Shown piece after piece: positions 21,888 to 34,165 of a DNA stretch of 64,000 bases (position 1 is the stretch's first letter; each line of letters opens with the position of its first letter). The notes under the pieces were generated by a model that saw nothing but the letters and a program-made list of their open reading frames with translations, was not told the DNA's origin and did not search any database. Origin of the DNA: Diphasiastrum complanatum (Eukaryota; Streptophyta; Lycopodiopsida; Lycopodiales; Lycopodiaceae). The position numbers and the translations under genes are program-made. Location of the stretch: NCBI GenBank assembly GCA_029204225.1, contig CM055102.1, positions 9,435,456 through 9,499,455 on the forward strand, written 5' to 3'.

Positions 21888-22358
21888 TGTTAGTTATGCC
21901 ACGTCATACTGGACGTGACTCGAAAGTAACTAATATCCATGTGAGGCCCAGAACAAACTAAATGGAATTAGTACAAGGTTTGGGACAATCAAGGCATGTG
22001 TAGAGTTATCAATAACAATTCTATGAATAGAGGATCTGTGCATAGAGAATCTATTCTGGAGGAATCTAAGCATAGGAGAGTTAGGACCTTGCACAAAATA
22101 AGCATAGGAGAGTTAGGACCTTGCATGTTTGTGTGCATAGGTGGTTCATGGCTCTATAAGAAGAGGCCAAACTCGCCCCACTCCTCATATTTTGTAATGG
22201 ATTCATTGTCAGGATTTCACTCTATACTCGTGCCTCCTATTCCTTGGCTTAGGGGTGAAGCTTCTAGAGTTGATTGGTTGCTTCGGCGTTTGCTCCATAG
22301 TGTGTTTTCTATTGTGTTTTGTCTTGTAAGTAGGATCTTGAGGAAGCTTCCCTTATCG
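21888..22358 (+). repeat. Probable LTR, ~471 bp
   Basis: Starts TGTTAGTTATGCC, carries a TATA-like CTATAAGAAG near 22154, and is followed directly by a primer-site-like TGGTATCAAAACA. The last bases (TTATCG) are not the usual CA. A 26-bp exact repeat at 22068 and 22100 lies inside. Confidence 0.55.
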
Positions 22359-22371
22359 TGGTATCAAAACA
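22359..22371 (+). other. Initiator tRNA-Met-like primer-binding site
   Basis: TGGTATCAAAACA shares its first eight bases with the plant Met primer site TGGTATCAGAGC. It supports the LTR call on its left. Confidence 0.55.
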
Positions 22372-23799
22372 CGACTTATGAAGATTGGAGCACTTGGAGT
22401 TACATCCGGATTGAAGTGCTATTTTCTCAAGGGAGTTTTGGTTTTGGATTCACTAGTTTCTGGTTTGCAGCATGCTTATCAAATATGGTGGTAGAGTGCT
22501 CTTCTGCACAAGTAGTTTTTGATTTAAGATGCTGAGATTTTGGTGAATTCGATATTAATTCTCTGTTTCTTGAGGAAGCTTTCAATTTGCTTTTGAATAA
22601 TATGTTTTTAAAAGACTATGTTGATTATTTTCTAGCTAAACTCTGCTTGGCAAAGAAGTTGAATGGATTGCATATGTCAATTATTGAATCCTATTTTAGT
22701 AACTTTTGTTCCTTGGTAAATGGGTTGTGAATCAATTTATCAAGCTGTTTGAACAAGAAGTGAATGTATTAAAGGATTCCAAAAATTGCATGTGAGTAAA
22801 AGAAGATAGTTTTATCTTCAAATTTATCCGGTTTACATACATCTTATAAGGAAAATTGAATTTGCTGTCGTTCTAACTTGTTGGGCTTTTTTTGTTAAAT
22901 AATTCAGTAAGCAGAGAACTAAAAGCTAGAGGCGCATCTACATCGGTGGTGCTCACCAATTGGTCTTACTTACCAATTCTGCCTTGTTTCACCTGAGAAA
23001 GAATGACATATGCTATGAGTCTGAGAATTTTCCAGATTCTGGCCAGCTAAGTGATGGATTCTAGATGACAGCTAGAAGTTAGCTGATGAATCCCTGTTGA
23101 TTACTTATGAATATGTGATTGGGAGGTCGATGCAGATGGAGGAAGCTGAGGCTGTAATTCACTGATTCACTTGTTTGAAAGGTAGTAAATCTGCCTTGAT
23201 AGCGAGGGTAAGCTTCATGGGTGGGAAACTCAAAAGTAGAGCCAGCGACCCTTGTGGAATGATGTTTCCTTGCAAGTAGATTGATGAACGCTCCCCTGAT
23301 GTGATCAATGGAGTATTGATGCATCTAGGAAGAATCCTAGCAGACCATTCAATGCATGAAATCACTGGTTGAATCTGGCTGAATTCGTTGATCAGAGTAG
23401 AAGATGATGTAGGCTGTTTGAGTGGCATTCCTGCCATCCTTCAAGCGATGGAACTTGCACTGCTGCAGGGGAAACCTTGGAAGCCTCTGGTTGTTCTCTC
23501 TCTCGCTGGTGGAAACCTGATGGTGATGGAAACCCGATGGTGGATGTGAAGTGATGAGTCGGCCCTATTTTCTTTTTTTCCCATCTTTCTTGGAAAAGAT
23601 AGGGTTGTTTTTTGATAGGGTCCATGGCTTTTGTTTTTTTTTAAACCTTAGGATTTTTTGGTATGCATATGTTGGGCGTTTAAAAGTTGCTTTGAAGCAT
23701 GATGAGTGGTCAGCAATTTGGGGAATTGGGTGAGGTGACTATGTGCATCGATGCTATTACATGCTAAATGATCAAGGCTTTGAGTTGGTTTGAAATTGG
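22372..23799. other. No recognisable gene
   Basis: After the primer site one would expect a leader and gag, but frames are short and I see no gag motif. The 22540-22900 stretch is AT-rich. Weak frames at 23080-23640 lack known motifs. Confidence 0.4.
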
Positions 23800-24480
23800 T
23801 TTTCTAGATCAACTCCGGAAATTAGAGTTACTAGCATCTAGTTATAGAAACTTCGGTTTCTTGGTATTAGATTGTCAAAGTTTGACCTTGGATTTTTTGT
23901 ATTGCTTCCCATATTAGGAGTTGAAGGAATTTGGATTTCCTTTCTCTAGGGACAATATGCATGTTGTTGGGGCTTTATCACTTTGGCATTTTTGCTAAGC
24001 CAGTTTATTTTTTTGGAACTTTTGTACTATTGGATCTTTGGTCAAGCTGTAACAATCGGTTTTGCAATGAATTCTTTAAAAGTCGATCTTGACAGAAAGG
24101 GATGAATGGTATGGTTCTCAGGCATATACCCAATATAGGAATTAGATTTCTTGGTACGATGCTATTTAAACCATTTAACTCTGGAGTATGGGTACCCCTA
24201 GTAAATAGAGTTAAATAGAGTTTCATGATTTTTTCCTTTTCAAATCGATGGAATATCGATCAGTTGGTTATTATGGTTTTGATGATTTTGGTCATTAAAA
24301 TTGAACAAACCAAAGCTTTTGAATTACTTGTTAAATAATTAATAGAGAAAAATTGCTAGTATTTTAGAGGTAATTCTTTATTTGACAAAATTTTTGTGTG
24401 TTGAATACAGGAAAAGAAATACCCGAGTCCAAATTTTATGAATTTTTTCATTAATTACAGAAACTTTAAGTGTGATCGAA
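23800..24480 (+). repeat. Non-coding dispersed repeat R, copy 1
   Basis: Aligns with 54410-55110 and, for a shorter distance, with 41055-41215. Shared anchors include GAGTTACTAGC, AGAATTT/AGGAATTTGG, GGACAATATGCATG, ATAATCGGT/ACAATCGGT and GATCTTGACA. No ORF. It is probably the leader or 3' region of a retroelement. Confidence 0.6.
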
Positions 24481-25290
24481 AAATGTATTTTGCAGTTAGG
24501 ATTTTGGTAATCCTAGTAAAAACTTGCTTAATACCTGAAATTAATTTCTTGGATTAAGTTCATTTAATGAGTTATTCGCAATTTTGGATGTGGCATCTGG
24601 GGATTCTTTGGAATCCGCTAACATTATCTGTCTGTGCTAAAAAAAAAATTTATCCAATGTCAATGCTTTAGAATCTCCTTGAACCTTGAAAAATGCATGC
24701 CAAATCTGGGTAACACATGGCATCATCTTAGGGCATATCATTTCAAAAAACTGCATCGCAACTGACCCTGACAAGGTCTTGATCATTCAAAATCTGCCAG
24801 AACGACAAATTTGAAAATTTTCTGAAATGTTCTGATTGTTGTGGAGTCTTATGATCTCACATTATCCAAGTTTTGTCATATATTGTAAAAAATTTCATTT
24901 TCTATATATGTAAAATGTGCTATAGTGCCTAGATTCATGTAAAGGCCTATTGTGCACTTTGTAAATTCATATTTTGAGTAGAAGTTGCGACGTTCTATAA
25001 GAGACACAATAGAAGTTCGGAACCGACATTTGACGGTTGGTAAGCGACATTGAGGCTGAAGAACATTCCTATAAGGACAACACTTTGTGCCATTGTACAT
25101 ACGCATTTCTAAGCAGAGCTGAGTATCAATAGAGAGTGAAGAGCAAGTTCATATAGCTTGAGCATTCTTTCCCTCTGCTATCCTTCACAGAATTACTTCT
25201 TATCATTTGTGCGAATACACTCTGTATGATCTGTGATTGATTGTGATATTGTTCTGTTTGCGTCACACACATTTCTTACGTTATACTGAA
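24481..25290 (+). other. Probable 5' LTR and leader region of the following gypsy element
   Basis: No ORF. A TATA-like TTCTATAAGAGAC lies near 24995 and a pyrimidine-rich stretch near 25165, as in an LTR promoter and R region. The gag of the gypsy element lies downstream on the same strand. I could not fix the LTR ends or a primer site. Confidence 0.4.
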
Positions 25291-26646
25291 TAGACGACAC
25301 CAGGAAGTAACAATTCTGACTAATGTGTGCAAGGAATTAGCTGAAGTTGTTAAGCATAACCTTTAGCAGAACTTCCTTCAAACTCTGAATGAGCTATGTG
25401 CTCAGATAATGAGATTGTTTGATGTTTTGATTTGTTTGCTTTCTGCAATAAGAACTAATCCTCTGTGTTTGATTAAGAAGAATTCTTAGCCAATGTGATT
25501 CTGCTTGATGAATCTGTTCGCTAGTTGTTGTCTGTTTTGACTGTTTACCTGATGTCTGAAGAGCTTGGAAGATAAAATAATCTTTGCAATTGCAGACCTT
25601 GACCAAATCGTTTCATTATTGGTGTTCCTAGATGCCAATTTACCCAAATATCTTTGGATAACCAGTTATGTCGTTGTAGTATTCATTGTGAATTTTATAC
25701 ATTCTAGTCTGTTTACCATCATACATACATTTACCATGCAAAGGATTAGATTATTCTCTCTCTTGGGGAACGTCAACAGTACACTATTTTGCGAAGGGGC
25801 AGAACACGAGATTCCACTCCACCAACCAGAGTAAGGGGTTCGTGCTACAATTGCGGAGTCCTGGATCACTATTCACCTGATTGCCCTGAATCTAGGAGAT
25901 CAGCAGAATATGTGCCGCTCAGTGCTAACTATAAAAGCAAAGGGCATGTCACTATTGAATGTCCTCAGCCACAACAGCCACGGTCTAAACCAAGGTTTGT
26001 AAACTCGCCTAGGGAAGATGACCTTCGGTCATCTAAGACTAACACTGACATGATAGTTCAGAGGATAGAACTAGAGTCTGAATTATTAGATCAAGATCAT
26101 CAATGGCCAGATTTAGAGGAAAAAATAAATAAAGTAACTACAAGAAGTAGTAAAGATTCTTTAACTCCTAAAGATAAGAAGAAAACTAAGACGAAAATTG
26201 CGAAAATTGCGAAAAACGCGACTAAAAAAGCGAAGGTCGCAGAACAGTTAGTAAAAATTCCTAGTAATAAAGAATTAAAGCTTGATAAGTCTAGTGGAAA
26301 ACATTATGATGTTGATATTAGTTCAGAAGCTAAGAAGATTTTAGATGAAAAAACTAGACAAGTTAAAAAAGTGACATTTTCAGATCCAGTTATAAGTAGC
26401 GAGATACCCAGAGATCTGTCGCCACTTAGAAACCATTCTTATAATATTGTCGAAGACCTTGTTTCTAGAATGCCCAATATAACTTCTAAACAGTTATTAG
26501 ACGATAACCAATATTATAAGAAAGAAATTACGCAATTTTTGCAAAATAAAAAGAGAAGAAAAGCAAAGTTATCAATAGTTAACATAGGATTAGTTAATTA
26601 CGGTGATGAAGGCCAACCAGAAATTCAAGTAGTACATATGAATTAG
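25291..26646 (+). pseudogene. Ty3/gypsy gag
   Basis: Open from about 25789 to TAG 26644. Two zinc-knuckle-like units lie near its start: CYNCGVLDHYSPDC (CX2CX4HX4C) and a decayed second with GHVTIEC. A long charged Lys-rich middle (KDKKKTKTKIAKIAKNATKK) and the frame to GDEGQPEIQVVHMN follow. The upstream part (EVTILTNVCKELAEVVKHNL from 25310) suggests the gag N-terminus is decayed. It shares reading frame with most of the downstream protease and RT, as in elements with one gag-pol frame. Confidence 0.78.
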
Positions 26647-27426
26647 GCATTCATCATAGAATAGACATTTAAGGTTAGCCGATGCAACTAGAAGATCACC
26701 AATAGGAGAACATGCTCAGGTTACAGTTTATATTGGAGACTATAAGTTTCTTATGGATTTTATAATATTAAAAACTACGAGACATCATCATATAGAGTGT
26801 TATTAGGACGACCATGGCTCTATCAGACCGATGTTATAACCCACTGGAAGAAGAAGGAGATCACCTTCAAAAACCAGATGGAGACACCGACAGGAAAAAG
26901 TCATAAAAGAATTTCCATATCATGGGAAAAAGATAAGTACTAAGGTGAGACACCTACATCTTCCTCGAGCTATACTTCGGAGGAAGAAGGGCTTCAGTCA
27001 GTAGGGACTGAGGAAGGGGAGATGTTAGTTACACTAAGTATACCTACATACAGTAATAGAGTAGAATACGTAGATAGAGGAGATTGTGGAGTTCCAGAGG
27101 TTAGTGCAACCATAGGAGATCGGACCATAGATAGAATTCTAATAGACTCAGGATTCAGTATCAACTTAGTAACGAAAACAATGGTTAAAGAATTAGGATT
27201 AGAAAATCAGATATAGTCTATCACTTATCACAAAATCCATTTAGTAGATGCGACTAAATGTATACCAGTAGGTGAGCTAAAAGGTATTAACGTAGTTATA
27301 GAGACAGAGACGTTTGTTATAAATTTCCTTGTCATAAATCCAGTAGATACACCACCTTATTCAATATTATTTGGAAGACCATGGTTATATCAAGCAGATG
27401 CTATTATAAATTGGTCTACCATATAG
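26647..27426 (+). pseudogene. Ty3/gypsy protease with duplicated C-terminal half
   Basis: The first unit (26666-26920) reads LRLADATRRSPIGEHAQVTV, then after one frameshift YRVLLGRPWLYQTDVITHW. The second unit (27090-27423) has the catalytic motif LIDSGFSINLV, then IHLVDATKCIPVGELKGINV and YSILFGRPWLYQADAIINW. So the flap and C-terminal half occur twice, and the first unit has no visible DSG. Stops lie at 26941, 27214 and 27424; otherwise one frame runs from 26785 into RT. Confidence 0.75.
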
Positions 27427-28625
27427 ATATTTTTTTCAGGTATTCTCACAATAAGTCCAATAGGGAGTCACATTTTGAGATGGGGTGAGGAGTTAGCTAG
27501 ACCTGCTGAATCATGGATCAATTTCATAGAATGCTATGAGATTGACGAGGAAGAAGAAATACCGACAACATCCGAGTCAAGAGAAGTTCTGGGTGGAACC
27601 AGAGCAAGTCTGACCGAGGGGATGGTAGATAAAACAGATTATGTAGAAATAGAAATTAATAAAGGTAAGACTTTGAATCTATATAAACACCAATCGGACC
27701 AGGAACGTGAAAAGTATATATTGCTTCTTCAAAAATACCAAAACGGGTTTGCTTGGTCGATGGATGATTTAATAGGAATACCAGTTAAATGGGGCGAACA
27801 TAGAATAGATCTTATTCAGGGAACAATACTTGTTAGACAGCGTCAATATAGATTGAATCCAAAGTACTCCTTATTAGTAAAAGATGAATTAGATAGATGT
27901 CTTAGAGCGGGTATTATATATCATGTTCTAAGCAGCGAGTGGGTGTCATCAATAGTTATAGTACCTAAGAAGAAGACAGGCAAGATTAGAGTTTGTCAAG
28001 ACTTTAGGAAACTAAATGCTGCTACAGCAAAGGATAATAATCCTCTGCCGTATACAGATACCATTCTTGACCAGGTAGCTGGTCATGAACGTTATAGCTT
28101 TTTAGATGGATTCTCAGGTTATACCAAGTTTTTATAAAAGAGGAAGATAGATCCAAAACTACTTTCACTACTGATTGGGGGACGTACGCGTATACGCGAA
28201 TGCCCTTTGGTCTTTGTAATGCACCTGCCACATTCCAACGTATGATGACAAATATTTTTCGAAAAAATTTAAGAAAGTTTTTAGAAATTTTCATGGATGA
28301 CTTTTGTGTCTATTCATCAAACTAAAACCATTTAGATGCATTATAGAAAACATTGAGAAGATCTCAAGAGATATCTCTTAAACTGCATCCAACTAAGTGA
28401 TACTTTGGGATGAGGGAAGGCATCCTTTTAGGGCATAAAATTTTGAAGAATGGTATACAAGCCGACATCGAAAAAATAAAAATGATTTTAGAATTATTAG
28501 AACCAACCAATTTAAGAGAGCTTAGAGGTTTTCTAGAACATGTAGGTTACTATCGGAGGATAATTGAAGATTATGCTATATATATCCCGCCTCCAAACAA
28601 AAAATCAATTCGAACCCATTTCTGA
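27427..28625 (+). pseudogene. Ty3/gypsy reverse transcriptase
   Basis: Open 27475-28137 and, after a shift, to 28625. Linker, then RT: QYRLNPKYSLLVKDELDRCL, SSIVIVPKKKTGKIRVCQDF, RYSFLDGFSGY, MPFGLCNAPATFQRMM, catalytic IFMDDFCVYSS (YxDD class, both Asp kept), and GFLEHVGYYRRIIEDYA at the thumb. Sequence then jumps to the stretch just before integrase, so RNase H is deleted. A few internal stops. Inactive but recent enough to read easily. Confidence 0.88.
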
Positions 28626-29913
28626 TGAATTTCCAAATGAACATATAATGCATATTCAATCAAAAACATCAATTTATATGGACATTATTAATTTCTTACA
28701 GGACCAGATATATCCTGAACATTTTAATAAACAATAAAAAACTGTTTTTCTTTCTGAGGTAGGACCTTATACGATTGTAAATAGTATATTGTATAAATTA
28801 GGAGCTAACGATAGTCTCCGCCGATGTTTAGAACCAACCGAGACAACCGCTGTAATAAGTGCATTACATGAGGAAGATTCGAGGGGTCACTATGCTCTTA
28901 AAAACACTGCAAAAAAAATTTTCAATGCTAGATATTGGTGGTCTATCGTCTATAGAGATGTTAAATTATTCATTAAAAAATGTGATGCATGCCAAAGGAT
29001 GGGGAAACCCAGCTTCGCAACACATTGGCACTTACTCCAATTATCCCCTTAGCACCCTTTGAGAAGTGGGGGATAGATTTTGTAGGACCTATCAAACCGA
29101 TCACGCGTAAAACTTGTCGTCGTTACATACTCGTTGCCACATACTATGCTACCAAGATGGTAGAGGCCGAAGCCACAATTAAGAACGATGCTAAGACTGT
29201 AGCAAAGTTTTTATTCCAAAACATTATCATGCGATATGGTTGTCCCTTAGAACTTGTTAGCGATAGGGGAACCCATTTCCTTAATCAGACCATTGAAGCC
29301 ATGTTGTCATATTTTTCTATTACACATCGCCAAACCACTCCATATAATCCAAAAGCAAATGGGCTTACGGAGCGGGCAAATAGAATTCTATGTAATATTT
29401 TGAATAAAGTAACGGAAACACGTTCTTCTAATTGGGATCAGAAGTTAATGTCTGTCTTATGGGCATATAGAACTGCTGAAAACATTACAACTAGGCAGAC
29501 TCCATACTATCTTGTGTATGAAATGCATTCCATACTACCAATAGAATTCGAATTTTCGACGTTTCGCATTAGTAATGAAGAGCGAATGGATGAACGCAAT
29601 AGTCTCCGGGAGCGGATGATTTCTTTGACGCAACTGAAAGAGGATCGTCGTCTTTCATTAATCGAGACTGAACGAGTTCAGAGTAAAAGAAAAGAAATTT
29701 TTGATCAATCCATTAAGAAAATAAAAATTAAACAAGGGGACTATGTGCTTCTGTATGATAACAGACACATGTTGTTTCTTGGAAAATTACATATCAGATG
29801 GATGGGACCGTATAAAGTCATAGAAGTTCTTAATCACTTCCGTTAGCTGATCTCCAAGGACATTTACTTGACACTCGAGTAAATGGTTCAAGGGTGAACC
29901 GCTACTATGACTA
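28626..29913 (+). pseudogene. Ty3/gypsy integrase
   Basis: HHCC finger at about 28865-28995 (HEEDSRGH ... CDACQRMGKP), a frameshift near 29000, then the core open 28989-29846. The catalytic triad is present: KWGIDFVGP, VSDRGTHF and NGLTERANR. The C-terminal GPYKVIEVLNHF continues after another shift as LADLQGHLLDTRVNGSRVNR, then YYD and a stop at about 29911-29913. No chromodomain. It is the best preserved enzyme domain of this element. Confidence 0.9.
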
Positions 29914-30189
29914 ATTTTCGGTGCATCATTTTTACCGAAGTTTTTGAAAAAATGCCGAAACCAGGTTATTGAAGCATTGCTGCATTGTTTGTATTTTGCG
30001 AAATACCCGAGACCTTCGCTACATTTTATACTTTGCGAAAAACCCGACACTACATTGGAATACTATGTATTAAGTGAATTTACCATTTTAGAAATACGGA
30101 AATTGCGACACTTACCTTTGCATTTTTTGGGATTTTTTGTTTGAGCGCGAATTAAAAGTCTTCTTCAATTTAACCCATCAGTAATTCTT
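29914..30189 (+). other. Spacer between pol and accessory ORF
   Basis: No ORF of note. Short GCGAAA-rich motifs (TTGCGAAATACCCGAGACC; TTGCGAAAAACCCGACAC) repeat at about 29995 and 30035. Confidence 0.4.
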
Positions 30190-31517
30190 ACTGATTTGTG
30201 TTATGAGCTGATCTGCAATTTGGGGGAAACGGAAGAACGACATATTTTCATTACTGTCCACAATCAAGAGATTGTTATTACAGAAGGATTTTACTATCGT
30301 GTCTTAGGATTGCCTATGGATGGTAGTATGTCAGTTACTAAACCGGATTTTATCACGGAGAGCAGAGTTTTCCAAGAAGAAGCTTATCTTGATAAATGGG
30401 GATATAAACTCTCTTACATTAGAGATCTCAATCTCAAGAGCTTAGTTTGATTTGCTCTTGCTTCTATCTTTTTACCGGAGCAAGAGTACACCATCTCAAA
30501 TACAAATATGGGATACCTGCTGAGAGCTTCAAATGGAGAGCCGATTGCCTTCGGACAAATTGCTTTCAAGCAATTCTGTAAATTAGTAAAAGTTAATTAG
30601 TTTTCCAGGCTGGGTCAGCAGATGGGCATTTTATGTATGCATGCTGGTGTGTTGACAATGTAGGAAGACATCAGGATTGCACCAGTGCTACCAGAGCTAG
30701 ACCCATCAATTGAGGCCGAATCCCAGATGTAGACATCAAAGGCAACCACCGTAGCAGCCACATCATCATCATCAAGTCAAGGGAGCTCGGTGAGAATGAC
30801 TTTGCCATCATCCTAGTATGCGCCATTGACCAGCACATACAAAAATAGGGATGCGGAAGAGGAAGCGGAGGACACAGCTGATCAGGAGCATAATCAGGCT
30901 GATATACCACAAGAGACAACACCACAAGGAGCAGAACAGCTTCTTGATGACAGTAGGGCAGCGAAAGTGACGTCGAGGCACCAATCCTCGATGCCGAATT
31001 ATATCAAAAGGTTTTTGAAACACTACTACTGGATACGCGGGCAGCTATTCAGCATCTTGCCAGCTTGGAGAAAGTATCGAGGAAGTTGGGATCAAAGTAT
31101 GAAAGAGTCCAAGCAGACCTCACCAAGAGGGATACAGAGCTGATTGAAACAAAGGCTGAGCTGGCCTATAAAAATGAAGAACTTGAAGCGGCCCAAGTAG
31201 AGCTGAGCATGAAAAACATAGAGCTTGAAGAAGCAAAAGGAAGGCAGGACGCTACGTTCGAAGTGTTGGAAGAAATGCAAGAGCAGTCCAATACCTTTGA
31301 AAGTGAAAATATACTGCTTAAACAACAACTTCAGACCCTGCAGGCTTCTTTGCAGGAGGAGAGACGTGTAGGAACTACTCTTCAGAGTAGTAATGTGGAG
31401 CTGAGTAACGAACTCAACAATGCTCAAGATATCCAGTTTATATGGACTATTAGGAATTCCGACATGATTCTGATGAACTCATGTAGAGGATTAGTGATAC
31501 TCAAAATCCGCCTATGA
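30190..31517 (+). pseudogene. Accessory ORF downstream of gypsy pol: globular domain, acidic linker, coiled coil
   Basis: Part 1 (30196-30590): LICNLGETEERHIFITVHNQ, EIVITEGFYYRVLGLPMDGS. The LGLPMDG motif after a short beta-rich segment resembles plant mobile domain sequences (GLPVDG), a family found in host genes and retroelements. That is a by-eye similarity only. Stops follow at 30448 and 30598. Part 2 (30826-30975): acidic linker (RDAEEEAEDTADQEHNQADI). Part 3, after a frameshift near 30960, runs 31065-31480 as a long coiled coil (KRDTELIETKAELAYKNEEL; LLKQQLQTLQASLQEERR). Sense orientation and closeness to integrase suggest it belongs to the gypsy element. It could instead be gag of a second element. 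Confidence 0.5.
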
Positions 31518-32169
31518 ATAGATGCTATGAAATAGATGAAAATTGCAGCTAGGATAACTTTTAAGCAACATGAGGGGCTTGGAGTTTTTGTTCCTGTAAG
31601 TCAAAACTCAGTTTTCTAGTTTTCTAGGATGAAAGCAAGGAGTGGAGTAACCATGTCATATGAAACCTATGGACAGTGGCTGAAGGCCATTAGATAGTAA
31701 GCTGGTGGCCTGAAGTCATTTTTTTTCAACAACAGGTTTGCATGGTCGTCTCTCTCTTCAATTTGAATCTTCACTAGTGAATGAATGCACTCCCTTCTTT
31801 CAGGATTATAATGGAAAACTTGCATCTGAGATTGAAATCCAGCAGTGAATGCATGTTTTTTAATTTCCTCCTTGGGCCCTCTGTGATTCATTGATGAATC
31901 AAGGGGTGAAAAGTGGGTGGCACAGCACGAAATTGAAGCACAACCTGATTCTGCTTATTGTAAATCGATGTTGGATCAAATCTTCTATGAGACCCTGCTA
32001 TGCAGCGATGTGGGCCATGAGATAGAGCACTTCTGGCCATTTTGGACAGTGATTAGCAACCTATAGCTGTTAAATCCGTTGTGTGGGTTTGCCTGGAAAT
32101 TACAACCAATCTAAAACAAGCTTTAGACAATTTGTTTGTGGTCATCCATTTGATAGACCGATAGAATTT
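31518..32169. other. No recognisable gene
   Basis: One minus-strand frame (31667-31891; KEEIKKHAFTAGFQSQMQVF) is open for 74 codons but matches nothing I know. The rest shows no structure. Confidence 0.35.
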
Positions 32170-32640
32170 GAATGCAAAAAACTTACCAGACGTTAGTTGC
32201 ATTATCCAACTCATGAGAAGGAGCTTAAAACCTGTAGGCATTACCTTTATGGTAGTCAATTTATAGTGTATATAGATCACCAATCTCTAAAGTACTTCTA
32301 TAATCAAAATGATCTGAGAGGTCATAAAGCTCATTGGCTGAGCTTATGCAAGAATTTGATCATGAGATCTGATATGTCAAAGGAAGCTCTAAATAAGTTG
32401 CAGATGCTCTTAGTCAAATTGGTGAATTAAATGAACTTTCATTCACCCAGATTTCCACTGATTGATATCTTTTGTTGAGAGGAAAATGTGAAATAGATTT
32501 GGAAACTGGTTGAGAGTGGAAAAAATGATAATGGAATAGAGATTAACTCATAGAATTTGGTTCTTTAGCTTACAAACTTGATCTTCAGGATAAGTCGACC
32601 GCTCACCAAGTGTTTCATATAAGCTGATTAAAATTAAGTT
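32170..32640 (+). pseudogene. Ty3/gypsy RNase H piece joined to integrase C-terminal end
   Basis: The frame from 32197 reads YPTHEKELKTCRHYLYGSQF, then IVYIDHQSLKYFYNQ, the typical gypsy RNase H core with a small deletion after EKEL. A shifted frame gives ADALSQIGELNE at about 32403. At 32571-32635 AYKLDLQDKSTAHQVFHIS matches the segment before the chromodomain in chromovirus-type pol. All of integrase between is missing. Confidence 0.8.
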
Positions 32641-34094
32641 TATTATCATGTACTATTAGTACATCCATGTTTACACATGCAAGATAATATCCAATGTAAG
32701 CTTTGTAGGCCCAAAAGGAGCTATTAGCCTTAAGAACAAGGTTGTTCCCTCTTTAGGCCCTCCAAAGTAATTAATAAGGATAATAGGCCAATAAGGGTCC
32801 AATGTAGTTTAGATAATACTTAACAAGGACTAACTATCCCTCAAGATAGTTAACTTAAGTGACCGCATTGTCTATAACTAGGCAAGAGACATCAATTTGT
32901 GAATCTTTTGGCTCATTTGCAAGTGAGAGCTTCTTGCTTCCTCCTTGTGAATATGAGCCATGAGGATTTCCTTTTCTAGGTCTCATGTGCCCTATCCACA
33001 TAAATCAATGCTCATGTTCATAGCTTGTACTCTTTTTTCCATTACTAATCTGATTCTATGGTGATCTCCATGTTTCTAGCTTTCTATGGACATGCTACCA
33101 TGATTGTCTTGTTCTCTTCTTGCTTCTAGCTTTACTTTCATGGTTATTGCTAGTAGAGCATAGATCCCAAATTCATGATGATTCTACGTGAATTTTATTA
33201 GATTTGATAAGTTTATTGTATTTGTAGCTTTCTTTTGGCTAATTTTGAATTTTGAATTTTTTAGGTCTATTGAGACCCATTTTCGACATTCAATTTTATT
33301 TTTCAAGTTTGTAGAGCTTTGTTTCAGCTTTAATTTGCACCAATTTGCAAGCAATTTGGGTAAGAGATACAAAAGTTATTGCAATTCTCCCAAAAGCTAT
33401 CAAAATAGTTGATTAGAAATTTTCTTTCACTTTGTTAGAATTTTCATATTTTGTTTAAGTTTTAATCTCACGTCTCTTTACATAAGATTTTATAGCATTG
33501 TCTTAGCTTGATCGGATCCATATGGCAGGTAATTTGGAATAGTATCCAAAGAGTTATGACAATTCTTGATTCCTAGTTCTAGTTTTGCTAGTTTTCTTTC
33601 TTACAAATTTTCACACTTGTTCTATTGTCAATTTGACCTACCAAATCACATTCAATCATTGATTTGATCCTATAGCCTGATAGATCTTGTTGTTAGATTT
33701 TTAGAGGTACTAAGTTTTTGTGATTTGGATCAATATTGAGAAAGTTATGATCAAATTAGTGGAGGTGGGGTCAGACTAGCCAGAATTCTGAAATTTTTCT
33801 TTTGGAATTTTCTAAGTGAGAGAGAACCGCTTCAACTTCTCATTTGCGAGGTTTTGTTTTTTTGTAATTTTTTTTTTCAGTTCTTCATTCTGATGGTTCT
33901 CAGGTTCAATTTTTTTTTTAAAAAAACATTGACCTAACCCTACCTTTGCATAGCCCTAACCCTACCTTGCAATTTAGGTTAAGAGATAAAGAAAAGCCAA
34001 AAATCCAAAAAGACCTTGCCCAAATTTTTAAACCCTAATCTTTTAGGGCTAAATAAAAAAATTTAGAAAAAAACTACCCTAACCTAACCCTAGC

Positions 34095-34095
<1 letters not shown>
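32641..34095. other. Non-coding, LTR-like and AT-rich
   Basis: Follows the gypsy pol end, so 32650-33200 may be its 3' LTR, but no polypurine tract or TG...CA pair is clear. 33840-33930 has T and A runs. Scattered CCCTAA motifs at 33935-34090 are not a regular telomere array. No gene. Confidence 0.4.

Positions 34096-34163
<68 letters not shown>
34096..34163. repeat. (CT)n microsatellite, 68 bp
   Basis: Uninterrupted CT dinucleotides. Flanked by pyrimidine-rich sequence up to 34320, as in other LTR/leader sites of this window. Confidence 0.95.

Positions 34164-34165
<2 letters not shown>

Noticed and set aside
23079-23625. Three overlapping minus-strand frames of 77-92 codons
   Set aside because: No motifs, no splice or promoter context, and composition like the surrounding non-coding sequence.
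33935-34090. Telomere-like CCCTAA motifs
   Set aside because: Only scattered CCCTAA/CCTAACCCTA motifs, without a regular heptamer array, so no interstitial telomere is claimed.
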